Shown: positions 12,450-24,590 of the stretch, one piece after another
Numbering within the stretch: position 1 is the stretch's first letter
Layout of the letters: each line of letters opens with the position of its first letter
Origin: Dipylidium caninum
Lineage: Eukaryota; Platyhelminthes; Cestoda; Cyclophyllidea; Dipylidiidae
Length of the DNA stretch: 51,654 bases
Reading direction: 5' to 3'
Assembly (NCBI GenBank): GCA_017562135.1
Contig: QEYB01000796.1
Span: 1 to 51,654 of the forward strand
The notes under the pieces: model-generated
The model's database searches: none
The model's input: the letters and a program-made list of their open reading frames with translations, nothing else
What the model was told of the DNA's origin: nothing
Program-made: the position numbers and the translations under genes

Positions 12450-13370
12450 AATTACATGTCCTGCCATCTCAAGCCGATCTTCCTGTCAGTAACTCCGCTA
12501 CACACCCAGTGGCCTCAAGCAGACACTGCCAATTTGATGCTACAGTGTCTCTCCGAACATGTGCATAGGCTGCACTGATGAGCGACTAGGTGAGAGGAGG
12601 GGAGACTGCTGAGGTAAATGGTGATGTGGTGGGAGGAAACGAATTGTGTGAGTTGATGGAGTAACAGAACCTTGTTTGAATTGCTATGGTCTAACAAAGA
12701 AATGTCTGTTGAAAGAACAAAGAAAATGGATCTAGGCATTTCACTAGCGGATACTCAGTACGCACCTGTCATCGCCCAGATCGTAACTATCTCTTCATTC
12801 GCTTTTGCACATTTGCATGTGCATGGTCAAAATGATCTGCTGTTGCAGCACCAAGGCAATAATGATTGTCCTGCAATTGGTTTGACTCAAAGGAGTTCTC
12901 GTGCTTGTCCTTTTGACACCTTCCTGTCGGCGAACAATTTCATTTGCCATTGCACATCAACAAGACATCCAGAGGCCCCATTCACGGGTACATGGTGCCA
13001 CTGAATGTAAGGTAATGGCGTGGGAATGGTCTTGTGACAAGAAGAGGGTAACCGTCAACGTTGGTAACGTTTGCGGGATGCTAACAAGCATCGTCTACAT
13101 GGCCACAAAATCTCGCAACATGCTAGAGAGGTAGTCTTGTGAAGTGAGAACCGAAGAAGGGCATCATCGCCGGTAGACGCTAGTTGTAATGGTGGATGCG
13201 GAGGCCGTTGCGGCTGTAGACGGTGAGTTCGTAAAATCGCATGCACCGCAACGTCTCCATCGAAGGTGCCCGAGTAGACACTGTGAAATGGAAAATTACC
13301 TTCCATTACTCTTATATCGTAGTCCTTTCTTGTGTTTGTTGACACATTTCAGCATGCCATCAATAAGAAG
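12450..13370. other. Unit 1 end block, no gene seen
   Basis: Sequence upstream of the type-B promoter, leading into the unit-end block (from about 13011: gcgtg.gaatggtcttgtgacaag). The open frames on both strands are not conserved with the matching blocks at 32640-33705 and 41000-42240, so I call no gene. Confidence 0.5.
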
Positions 13371-15502
13371 ACCACCTACTTGAGGAATCCACGGTGTGTG
13401 AGTGAGAACGTACTTCCTGTTTTGAAGTAGGTTTCATTTTATCTTCTCTAATTCACGATATTTCAGCTTCCCTTTAACGCCAATCTGTCATTCACTTGCT
13501 TAGTTAATCATTTGTTGATTTGCTGCTTTAATCCCACTCTTACTGAGTAGTTGTCAATCTGCAAACAGGCATTAATATGCGAGTAAAGGTCCCGATCTCC
13601 TCACTGTACCCAGCAGTCACCAAGTCTTTTCACCGTCCACCGTCCGGCGTCCGCCGTCTATTTGTCGGTTGAAGTTACTGGAACATCGTGAGTTTATCCT
13701 TGAGGTAACTAGTGGCACTCAGAAGCCTGTGCTTAAAGTCAATTTTGCCGAGTTCCCGTCTTCCAGAATAAAGAAAGAAAAGATGTACAGGGACTGGCTG
13801 CTATTGCAAATTCGTCGTTATTTCTCTCTGTTGGAGAATACTTGACTGCGAGTAGTGAACAACTGTGTTGATGAAATGATTATGGAAATAACGCCTGCGA
13901 ATTCATGAGACCAACTCTCACTTTTCTCACTTTTGGATGGGCAACTGTGTGTTTTCTACTCAGTTGGAGATTTTCAGTGCATCATTGGCTGTCGCCTAAG
14001 GAGAATGTTTTCGATTTGTCTCTGACTGTGAAATGGTGATTATTAAGCCTACAGCTCTTCAGATTGATTGACAACCTCCCCTGTTAGGCATTTACCTCCG
14101 CGATTCAACACAAGGAATCCAATGACCCAAATGCCCAGCATACCATCAGCCCCAATCGTTCTCTTTTCCTCACTATTTTCCCACTTCCCCTTCTATTACC
14201 AATGCTGTTTTTCTATTCACGTCGGTGGCAGAAATGTCTCATCTTCAAGTCTTATAAATAATTCAGTGTTGTGCGCGGTTAACGGCGCAAGCTCTGTTAT
14301 TTCGCTTTGTACATGATCTCTACCCCTCCCCACACCCCTGTATTATGGTGAATCCTACTTTCCTGACAAGCGATGAACTGGTGGCTGCTTGGCAGTTCAG
14401 GTAAAGGGCTCTGTTCATGACACAAATTGTCGAATGTCTCTTGGGATGGCTTTAGTGCGAATACACTTTAACTTCCGCCAAGTTCCTTTCCATCCTGCGA
14501 GAGCCATGTAGTGAGAGTAGTCGGCAGTCGATAGAAATAGCTCGTCAGTGGTTGTCGACATCGTAGACTTGTAGTGACAAGTCTGGAGAATGTGTATAAA
14601 ACTAGTCTTTGTTAAATTCCAACTTATCCACCTTACCACCTACGCCAAGCCATTGTTACTCCCGCTAAATCTTCCCTTCGGTGATAGCCGCAATCAACTA
14701 ATAGTTCAAATTCGAAGAAAATCCTGTAGTGACATCGACACCGCGGCAGTGGGGAGTCGGAAGTAAGCATCCCACCGACCTCGCAACCGATAGACATAGA
14801 GAATGCGTACAACACCAATCCTTGTTAAATTCCGACATCTTCTCCTTGCCACATACCCAAGGAAAGTGTTATAGGCAGTGTGAGGGACATTGACGAAAGA
14901 GGTTACTGACAAGTAGAGGTAGCAGAACCATCCTCCGAAATTACTTGTATCCAATGAGAGTGCTGTTGTTTTCCACATAACTTTCCCTTCACCCCATTAA
15001 TGGCACAGTACGTTTGACATTCAATTAATCGAGTGGGAATATCGGTGTGGAAGGAATGGTCGGGCAGGATGAACGACCCTCTCTACCACCACCTGTCTGG
15101 ACACTGGATGTGATTCTGTCCGGAGTTTATCGCGATTCACCACAACTTCCCAGTCCACAGCTTCACCTCAGATGATGCAGTCAGCAGACATCTTTCCACA
15201 CCTTCATCCACGGCATCTTCACAGTGGGTCTGAAGTAAAATGTACTGTGGAGTTGTAATCATAATAGTTAAGGTGAGCTGAGGTGTGATTTAGTAAACCG
15301 TTGCCTTCTTTCCATCCTTGGTCCAGTTGCGAGACTTCCTGACATTTTGGGTGAAACTCGTGGGTTGTAGAATCATGAAGCACGATTTGCAGTCAGGCGA
15401 GGGAGGGATTGTGTTTATGGCCTCCGCGTTCCACTTCACCCCATTCCACGCCACTTCACTTCACTCCGGCCCGACGACCGGCCGGTCTCATTCCCAATTC
15501 CC

Positions 15503-15723
15503 ATTGGTCAATGCCAAGTGTGGCAACACATCACACTCCTTCTAACCGCATGCTTTCATGTCAGCGAGTGTGGGTGTTTGATGCCTTCTTACGGGGAGCA
15601 GTGCTGTCAGAGAGTGGCAGAGAGTGGCAGAGAGTGGACGTAGTGACAGCTCGACATCCACCTCGTTCGCCTTCAATGGCAACTGCTATAAAACGCAAAA
15701 AACGCAAAAAACGCAAAAAACGC
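15503..15723 (+). promoter_or_regulatory. Plus-strand promoter-like block, unit 2
   Basis: CATTGGTCAATG (a CCAAT-type element, ATTGG at 15503-15507) is followed by three 10-bp cagagagtgg repeats (15608-15637), then CTATAAAA (TATA at 15687-15693), then an AAAAACGC repeat run to about 15723. The order and spacing are kept in units 1 and 5. It points opposite to the protein genes. Downstream frames open for about 100 codons (ALGEPIREFSSTL...), but the unit 2 and unit 5 differences show no clear coding constraint and there is no good ATG. A noncoding transcript, or an enhancer-like role, is as likely as a gene. Confidence 0.35.
15608..15637. repeat. Three tandem 10-bp repeats, unit 2
   Basis: CAGAGAGTGG three times without interruption, 50 bp before the plus-strand TATA box. 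The same triplet is present at 43691-43720. Confidence 0.85.
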
Positions 15724-16186
15724 ATTCAAACCGCCTCCATTTACCGATTTCACAACTTGCCAGTAGGAAGGCCGAAGTCGAGCTGTGTGCTTCATTTCCC
15801 TCAACTCTCGCCTATTCTGAGTCCAACAACCGCCCCAACCTACGCATTATCACTGGTGCCCTCGGTGAACCTATACGAGAGTTTTCTTCGACACTCATTC
15901 GTACCCTACTGGAGGAAAAGCATGTCCTCTCCATAGGTGATTACATCGTCCAGACTACATTGGCATCCTTGTCACTGAATGAGGGTTTAATCTTTGCACA
16001 TCTTCTTCAGAGGCCACATTTGACGCGTGAGACACTTGATTTAACGTACTTAAAATTACATTAAATTAATTTGGTTTACATCGGAATGTTAGGTGAAACT
16101 GGGGTGTCTAGTCGGTTGCAAACGCCGGCATTTTGCATATTCGTCTGCATTGAGAGTTGACAAAGCACCATGTCACGATCTCCTAC

Positions 16187-16270
16187 CTTGAAGTGCATTG
16201 CTACCACTTTTCGCCCCATTTCCGTATAACGATGCGGCCAAGGCATTCTTTGTGTAGCACTTAGAAGACA
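16187..16270 (-). CDS. Type-C exon (exon 4-like), unit 2 copy
   Basis: An 84-nt exon candidate between tttcctgcag and GTAGGAG, with the same phases as in unit 5. It encodes SSKCYTKNALAASLYGNG, two residues different from unit 5. The neighbouring exon 2-like sequence is missing, because unit 2 lacks the stretch equivalent to 45430-45945. If type C is a gene, this copy is a fragment. Confidence 0.3.
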
Positions 16271-19200
16271 CTGCAGGAAACTCATGCTTTAGCCACACCT
16301 GAGGACGTGTTCCAGTGATTCGCATTGAAATGCAGATTATAATTCTTGCCGATGCTTGGCGCTCACTTTTGCGCATCGTTTCATTAGAGGCCATCAACTT
16401 TGGCAAGGTCTTCCGCACGAGGTTCTCGGTGTGTAACTACCTCAACCCCTGTCCTATGACTGGTATCCACGTTGAAACTATCAGTCTAACTGACAGATGA
16501 CAAACAGCATGGACATTGCTCAATCGAGGGCATGGAAATGAGAGTCTGTGAGGTGGTTTGCCTAGTGGCAATCAATGATATGTAGAAATTGACGTTTTGC
16601 CATAAAATCGGGACCATCAAGGGCTGATTCCATCAGCCATAACTTCACGAAAGTAGAAAAGGTATCCCAATTCCTCCAAAGATTTTGTAGTCTAATCTTG
16701 TACACATCCACATTGGAATCATCATTGTTGCCACCCCATCGGTAGCAACTTTAAATCTGAAGATGACGCAACTCTAATCTTCTTACCACCACTCATCACT
16801 TGCTCAAAGTGAGTGTGGTTGAATGACCTGTCCTTCCTCGCCTTCCGCCATTCACTTTCCTCCCCACGTGCTCCAAAACACCCTTACACATCGTGCCCAC
16901 ACCCGAGCAGTTCAGTAGGTTTACAACTATGAAATGCCCGACGCTTGCCTTTATTATCCGATATGACCGCGTTCTGTTGAGTGTTTCGACCTCTTTCGAG
17001 ATGCCTCTCACACTTCCTTCGATTCATTGTCTCGCCCACCGTCAAGGCAATTGTCTAATGTGACTAATGTGATTGTATTGCAGGACAAAGAAATGCGAAA
17101 AAGTGCCTTCTCTGTTTGTTGCTGATTAATAGGGACACAGAGCACTGAACGGCGCAGTTGAAGTACCCACAATCTAAGAGAGTTTAGTTTGCTCTTTCCC
17201 AACTTTCACATAAGCACCAAAGTGTCCACACAGCCCATCAGCTGCTGTAACAGAGACACTTCTTGTCCTCGTGGCGTTACCGCCTTCTCACCCCTCCACG
17301 TCATTTTCGCATTCTTATCGGTCGAGTGAGTGAGAGCACCTGCCCCCTCCTCTGCCCGCTGTGCTCAGAGGCGGTGAGCTCCTCAGAGCACCTCCCACAC
17401 GACTACCACTGATACTTGTGGCTCCCGCATCGCAAATGATGGCCTGACATTCCTGGTAGCACTACGTTATCATCTCGTGCTCATCTGCTTCACATGCAGG
17501 ACTTCGGTGACAACCTCATTTCCGCCATTTGGAAGAGTAAGCTACTTCAACTCGCTGCTCTTGACTGTGTCCTCTCAAAACACACCATGAGGCCCTCATT
17601 TCCGACATTCGTTTGTCCAAGCGAGCAAGACGAGCACGACGAGCAGAGCCACTGTTAACCTTACGAAAGTTCTCCTATTCTCTGTGCCATTACACACTCT
17701 CCAACGCGATTCGAAGTAATCAGAAAGAGAAGGCTTGCAGATTAGTCGACTCGTCTCGAATTCCCATAAAGTCTGCCTTAAAAATGATTGCTCGAGAAAA
17801 CCTCCTCTCAGTGTCTCATCGGTTCAAATTATGACGCATTGCGGTGAACACACAATGGTGGGTCTGCTTCTGGCAGCATACTTCACTTCACACAGGCCGG
17901 CGAAAGTCGAACCACATTGCAAAGAGTGAGAAAATAGAGTTGTAGTGTAATAGATCATGTCGAATGTTCAAAGGTTCACTGAAATTCTCTCCGTTTCCCT
18001 TCACTGACCAAATGTCGTACAACGGTAATCGTACACATCCATCCTCTCGCTCCGTTTCTCTCCCTCCTCCCCTCATCATTCGCCGTTCAGTGCTGACGAT
18101 GTTGACATGCGCGCAAAGATCCAATCACTTTTTCATCGACCCATATGTTTTCTACAAATTCGTGCGATCATTAAATTTTGTCAGTAATTTTCTTTTGCCG
18201 TTTTCCCATTGAGAAAAGGAGGCATTTCGGGGCTCTTTGGAGAAGATAGAAGTATACCGAGTTGTGTAATTGTATCATTTGCTGGCGCACCTCCGTACAA
18301 ACTCGCACGATGTGGTTCCCCTCGATTTGATTCTACTTTTGCCCACAGTAGACTGGTAGGCACAGCTGCCACTGCGTCAAATTTCAAAGAATGCAACCTG
18401 CGGATGATAATTAGAACGGTGAGTTGTGACGTGTTATTTGGCGTTGCGGATACCTAAATTCATGAGAGTGGCGTGAGAATGGTCTTGTGACAAGAAGAGG
18501 GCAACGTTAGCGAGGTGCTATCAAACCTCGCCTTCGTGGGCACGTCGTCTCACACCATATCTATGCCCATATTGTCGCGTTTGAGCATATGAATTTCCCT
18601 TCTACGTTCCGAGTTTGTCAGCGCATGGCAGTGAGAAATGAAAATCAAAAAGTGGCACATCTCTCCGATATCCGGTGCTGTCATGTAGAACAATAGAATT
18701 CCTGCTACCTCATCGACTCGCACAACGCTTCCTCTCGCACCACATCATCGCCTCACTTGTCAACCTCCCGTCCCATCGCCTTCGGTCCTCACATAACTAT
18801 GTTCACTCAGAATGTTTCTATGAAATGCGGCCTCTGCGCACATTGACTAAGCTTATTTGTGTCTACCACAGTTCAGTTGCTTGCAAGAAAATCAAATGTC
18901 ACTTGTCAGCCGGTCACACTGTTTCTACGAGGCAGACAGATTGTGACCCCGTCGCCTTGCGGCATTCACTCCTCTTTGCATCCACTGCAGCCAATTCTGG
19001 CGTGCGAAGGAGGAGGCGAAAGAGAAGATTTGGCAAAAGGAAAGAAGCAGACGAGCCATTGTCGAAGAGGACGTTCGGCGTTCATTTAACTACCTTGAGT
19101 TTTGCAATGGCATGACCACTTAGACAATTGTGTGAAACCTACACTCAACGAAATTTGAATGCTTCACTACGTGCTGCGAGTGCCGCGGGAGAGGTAGTCT

Positions 19201-22200
19201 TGTTAAGTGGGAGACGAAGAAGGGCATCATCGCAGCTGGACGCGAATTGAGAAGATGGATGCGAACGCTGCTGCTGCTGCAGACGTTGATTTCGTGCAAT
19301 CGCACGCACCGCGGGGTCTCCATTGAAGACCCCCCACCACGTGGAAACTGTGAAACGGAAAACTCCTTCCTTGTCCCATAACTTCGCAGTCCCTTCGCGC
19401 ATCTGTCGACACACTTGGGCATGCCATCAGTAAGGAGAGCACCTACTTGCGCAATTCACGGCGTGTGTGTGTGTCAGAACGTACTTCATGTTTTAGAGTA
19501 GGGTTCGCTTTATCTCCTCCAATCACTATCAATTTAGCTTCACTTTACCGACAAACAGTCATTCGTTTACTTAGTCACTCATTTCTTAATTTATTTGTGT
19601 AATCTCACTCCCACTGAATGGATGTCAAGGCGCAAAGGGACATTAACGTGCGAGTAAGAATTTCCGACCTCCTCAACATACTTAGTTGACACTAAGTCCT
19701 TCCACCATCCAACGTCCCTTGGCTATTTGTCAGTTGAACACAGAGGAAAAAGGTAAGTTTAGCCTTGAGCTAATTAGTGGCACTCAGGAGCCTGTTGCCT
19801 GAAATGAGTTTCAGCGAGTTACCGGCATGTAAAATAGGGGAAGGAAAGATTAAGATTGTCTAGCTAATTCGTCGTTATTGCCAATTAGTCGTCATTTCTC
19901 TCTGTTGCAGAATACTCGACTCCGAGAGGCGTACAGAGAAGGTAGGATAGAAGAATAATCGGACCTATCAGTTCCTCCTGTTACCGAGTGTCGCCTTGAG
20001 AGCTTGGAGTGCAAATCGCTCCACACCACTACGTGCCAGGTCTTGACATCGCAAAGTATTTCCATCGACCGGATAAATTGCAATTGTTCTGAGTTGTTAA
20101 AGAGACTCCCACTAGTAACTACATTCCCTCGTTAACCCAAGCAGACAACCGCCTTAACAACGGAACATGGCAACGCGTTTATCGCACAGTTGAGTAATCG
20201 GGGCCGACTCTACTCCACCTCTTCCATGACCCTCATTCCTTCCCCTTGCATCTGCACGCATCTGTGTGTCTGCGCTTTTTCATGGGCGCGCAGTCGGTCG
20301 TGTGCTTTCGAGTCTGCTTCACTGAAACTCTTACGAGTGTTGTGTAAGCACAGACAGCCGCGAGGAAATAGGGCCATGTGGAAGGAGGGAGAGACAGAAT
20401 GAAGGGAAGAGGCAGGGGAACACACCTCGTGCAATGAAAAGGTTCACATGTCTTCATTTGCAATGTATTGGAGAAAAATGGATAATCTCATACAATACAG
20501 CAATACTTCATTGCTCTACTCCTCCTTCTGCATGTGCTCTGTTGGTACACTCGAGGTGAATATATGTGAACGGGTCGGTTGTGTCATCCGCCTCAGGCAC
20601 ATTAGCCTTAGAAAAATAATAAGCTGTCACATGTCGAAGCATGTTCCGTTCGCCAAGGGGGTGCACTAGCCATCTCACATGGAGCAGTCCCATTGCAGAC
20701 CGAATTGTGGATTCTCGTTGCTGCTGCATTAGCCTAGTTAAGGCGATTATATCGAGCAACAAAGGAATCTCTAATGAAATTTAAGATGGACCAATTGAGA
20801 ATTTCGAAGGTCGTATGAAGATGTAATTGAGTAGGTTTGGCATATGCGGTGGATTAAGGGGACCATTTCTTATTGGTCACCCTTGCCGTCTCTCCCCAAC
20901 TAGTCACAGTCATCGTCTTTTCCTTTTCAGCCAGTCATCCCTTTGTAACGACCTTGGGTTCCTTTATCCTGTTCATCCACCTTATCACTTGTTGATCTAT
21001 TTCGTGAGTGAATGTCCCTGTATCCACTTCCGTCGAGGACAATAGTTCGTCTCGCCCGACCGCAAAATTTGGTTAGAGACGAGCACATAGTTACATGTAA
21101 AGTCCAGGTCTGAAGTCCCAGCACGAAATGCTAGAATAGATGGGAATCTCAATAACACTAGATGAACCGGGTGACCAAACCACTTGCATGTTCATGTGGT
21201 GCTCATCTCGTCTGCACCGAAGTCGTCCACAGACTAATAAGTAAGGTTACCCCCCCGGACATACTCCATCCCTGTCCACTATGTTAATTGGTCGCAGCCA
21301 CTTCAGTGGCCTTCGGTGTGACGGAGCGAAACAAGCCTTTTTTACACCGTGGTTCACTTCGCGCATCGCTGTAGACGTCTTTGATGTTCAACGTCATTTC
21401 ATGAACAATGGTGAGTGACTCCTTAATTTCTACATATTACACTGCATTTAGGGGCTGTAGGAAGTGGAGGTAAACTAAACACGGATGCATCTGCTCAACT
21501 CATCTGCTCATTGATCTGACTGATACCTCGGTATTGGTTCTCTCTCCAGCGACCAAACTGCGACCAAACGGAATATGGTCATTACTCCCAAGCATGTGCG
21601 TTCTCGAAGTGCGAAGCAGAGGGGCATTGCGTGGAAGGAGGAGAGCATTTGCCGAATGCGTTTTAACCCGAAATCAAGAAGCATATGTCACTTAGAATTT
21701 GCAATGTCTGACTGCAGTACAACAAACGACGCACAGAAACGAAGTGAATACTAACAGAACCGCGTAGCAGAATGGAGGCCACCAGGTATATGCATGCTAT
21801 GGATGGGCAGCTTGTTGGGACATGGCAGGCAGAGAGTGTCCTCAAATCATCCTCGTCGTCCCATACCGTAGACACAAAAACACAGCGGCTCAATTTTCGG
21901 ATCAACGTACTTCACGGGGAGAACGCATTTGCTGGCTGCCAGGTTGAGAGAGTAAGGGGGTAGGCGAAGAGGGCACGCAGAATCCTAAAGGGTGCCCCCT
22001 CATTCCCAGCACTTGCCCACCATTCCTCATACTACTGACATCTTTTGATATTGAAAAGGAATGGAGTTCTGAGAAATGCAATCTGCCTCTTGTGGATAAA
22101 TTCAGAGGAAGTTGAACCAGTTTTTCTTAGTCTAGCCCTGTCAACACTTTGACAACTCCTTCATCTTCAAGAAGCTCCTACAATTGTAGCAAATAGTGAC

Positions 22201-22541
22201 ACTGACTGTCCTGTGTAACATGGGACGCTCGAGGGTCAGCACTCTCAGGCCCTCTTTGACACCACGTGCGAGCTGCGCGGGAAGAAAAGAAAGAGGCAGG
22301 TGAGGAGGAAGAAGGAATGATGAAGACAAACAGAGAGCGTGTCGAAGGTGTCTTCACTCTCATCCGCCACAGGCTAGTTTTGTCAAGTATGCAACATAAT
22401 GCTGTTCCCGGTGTCGAAGGAAGTTGCAATCCCCACCAGGGTACATTCACGCTCGCCAATAAATGTCGCTATTCGACATAGAAGGTGGCGTGTTAGATGA
22501 TTGGAGAGAGTAGCTGAGGTACCAAGCGAGTCCATCTGAGG

Positions 22542-23827
22542 TCAGAGGTGAGGAGAAGGCACTTCGTACAACGTGCACACTTTCAAATACTCGTGAACAG
22601 GTGTTATTCGGATCGCAGTTTCATTACCCTCGGCGGTAAAGGCGATGTCGATGATTCCGCTGTGAAATGTGAAGGCAGTCTGCCAAAGCACTATGGAAGA
22701 ATTGAGACATCGTCTGCGGTGCTGGGCAGTGAAGCCTGTCTCCAACCAGCCACTCTTTAAAAGCCTCTCAGACAATCGCAGAAACAGTATTGTGGCTCTT
22801 CTCAGTCTATTTGGGTACCCACTGCTACCTCGAATGCGCCTTCCCGATGGCCGCTTCCTTTCCCTCGACTTGTGCAGCCACTGCATTTGATAAGAATATT
22901 GAGCGTCATCATGGTAATGGAAGAAAATCCTCAGCACCGATGATGACTATTTGTCCATGTTTGTTCGTGTGACTTCCAATGTCACGGTGCGAAACAAGTA
23001 CACATAGGATGAATCGAGGTTCACAAGTATTTCCCTCTGGGCACACCTGGAGGCAATCATCCTACCCAAGGTGTAGAGACACAACTTGTGACGATTGCGA
23101 AAGAAGTTGGTAGTGTGGAGGTGCATCCTCATAAGGAGTGCAGATTACAAGGTACACTCGCTCTCTCAGTCGCAGTGACATATTTGCACATCACCGTCGC
23201 CTTTTGCTTATTCGTCGCATCAATGGGGAAAGACTCATTTTGATGTGTAACGAGCCCTTGGGATGCGAGTGATGGAAGGCTGTTAGTCATTTGCGCAATA
23301 ATGACAAGTGGAGTGATGAGTCTGCACACATGAAGACCCACCGACATGCGAGGAAATCCCCTCCCCTCCCCACCCCTCCCACACACCCTCTAAGTTGGCT
23401 CTCCCGAATCTCCAACTAAAATTCTACTAGTGGGTGTGTGGCCATATAGTGCACTGGCTGGAATCTGTCGCTGCGCTATTAAATGCCGTCTGGGAAAGAT
23501 GCGTCTGGGAAAGATGCGTGCAACCAGCCTGTGCTAATGCATCGCCGGAGTGCCAGACGCCATCACAACAGTACCAACTTTGATAATTCTGCACCCTACC
23601 TGGTCAACTTAATCAACAGCGTCTAGAGCCCCTTTCATACCCTACTGGACATGTTGACAGACTGACTTATTGTCTGTTAATGATGCCTATACGATATTTT
23701 TGTGGAAGAGAGGATGGCATTGAGTCTTTACACTCACTATCACCAATTGCCGCGACCACGTACCAAAGCGACTGATTTTTCACCTTTCCGTTATATTCGT
23801 GAAAATAGCACTTCGAGAATTCGTCAA
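22542..23827 (-). CDS. Type-A relative of the type-B gene, unit 3 copy (partial exon set)
   Basis: This is a diverged paralogue recognised by exon phase and short similarity. The best two exons are 23827-23738 (90 nt; DEFSKCYFHEYNG and SLWYVVAAIGD; two leading bases, ends phase 1, donor GTGAGT) and 23256-23157 or 23156 (101 nt; HQNESFPIDATNK and ATVMCKY; ends phase 0, donor GTACCT). These match exons 4 and 5 of type B in phase and partly in sequence (compare DPNDSF.IDAKNKETV.LTC). Weaker candidates follow: 23036-22947 (ILVNLDSSYVYLFRTVT, similar to exon 6, but reaching TAG with no clear donor) and 22679-22542 (GIIDIAFTAEGNETAIRI, similar to exon 7, ending at TGA). No signal-peptide exon was found upstream. 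Exons 4 and 5 are credible; the rest is tentative, so the gene may be broken. Confidence 0.42.
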
Positions 23828-24590
23828 CTTGTGCAGGTCAGATGTCACATAGCAACAAATGGCGAATAGCGCAAGTCGACCAACAAGACTACATGGTAGC
23901 TGTTTAGTCGAAGATAGTAAAGAAGGTCACTGTGAAATTGTGTCGCTCTCCTTCACGGTGCGGAGCAAGTGAGGGCTGTGTTGCCCAGCTCAGCTCCAAG
24001 GCTCCAGGCAGACCGTTAGCGAGACCGAGACACAAACACTCTTATCGTCTAGGCGTTGCAAGAGCCTCATGTCAACGCTTCGCGAGATTGCTCTCATAAC
24101 GTTGGACAGGAAGCACACTTTGGTTCTCATACGATTTCTTGCTTTGTCTACTATTACCTCTTTCGCAAAATCTCCTTGCCGCCATTTACGGCAATTTGAC
24201 AGGCGACTTAAAGCCCCGCCGCTGAGACCAGATTGGCAGTTGGCTTAGTGAATTCTCCATCCCTGCAAGTGTTTCGGCATTAGCAGAGTGTGAGTGCAAC
24301 GTCTCCCATTAGTGTAACACTCATATGCCCATTCCCCGACATCGCCCCATTCTGTTGCCATGTCAGCATGCTTTAGGCTCTTCTCCCGCGTTTGCGATTA
24401 CTTCGGTGGAACCAAAGTCTCAATTTCAATCATCAAAGTACAGTGTGTAGAAAGGTGACCACGCCATGGAGCCTACCGCCTTCCTGATACTTCGCTTCCC
24501 TCGTTCCCTTCTTCTTCGCTCCCGCGTAGCTCATCTTCCTTTCATAGTCCTCCAAAACTCCCCTTTCAACTCACTTTTTTAGCTACTCGT
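23304..24590. repeat. Near-identical tract shared with 7867-9154
   Basis: Partner of the unit 1 tract, at an offset of 15437 that stays almost constant to the end. It includes the tandem TCTGGGAAAGATGCG pair present in both copies. Confidence 0.7.

Larger units (their letters stand above)
13370..19425. repeat. Array unit 2 (short, no type-B gene)
   Basis: 13370-13700 is the unit-start block. 13700-15000 is unit-2-specific sequence in which I see no gene. 15005-18460 follows 43080-47395 in order, with about 330 nt (44475-44790) and about 500 nt (45430-45945) missing. 18463-19425 then switches to the unit-end block shared with 13011-13370, 33145-33705 and 41340-42240. The whole type-A and type-B portion is absent, so this unit is a deletion derivative. 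Its only candidate exon is type C at 16187-16270. Confidence 0.65.

Noticed and set aside
18675..19115. A 146-codon plus-strand frame in unit 2.
   Set aside because: The homologous stretch at 41520-41960 breaks the frame, and the basic low-complexity part (RRRRKRRF) reads like chance.
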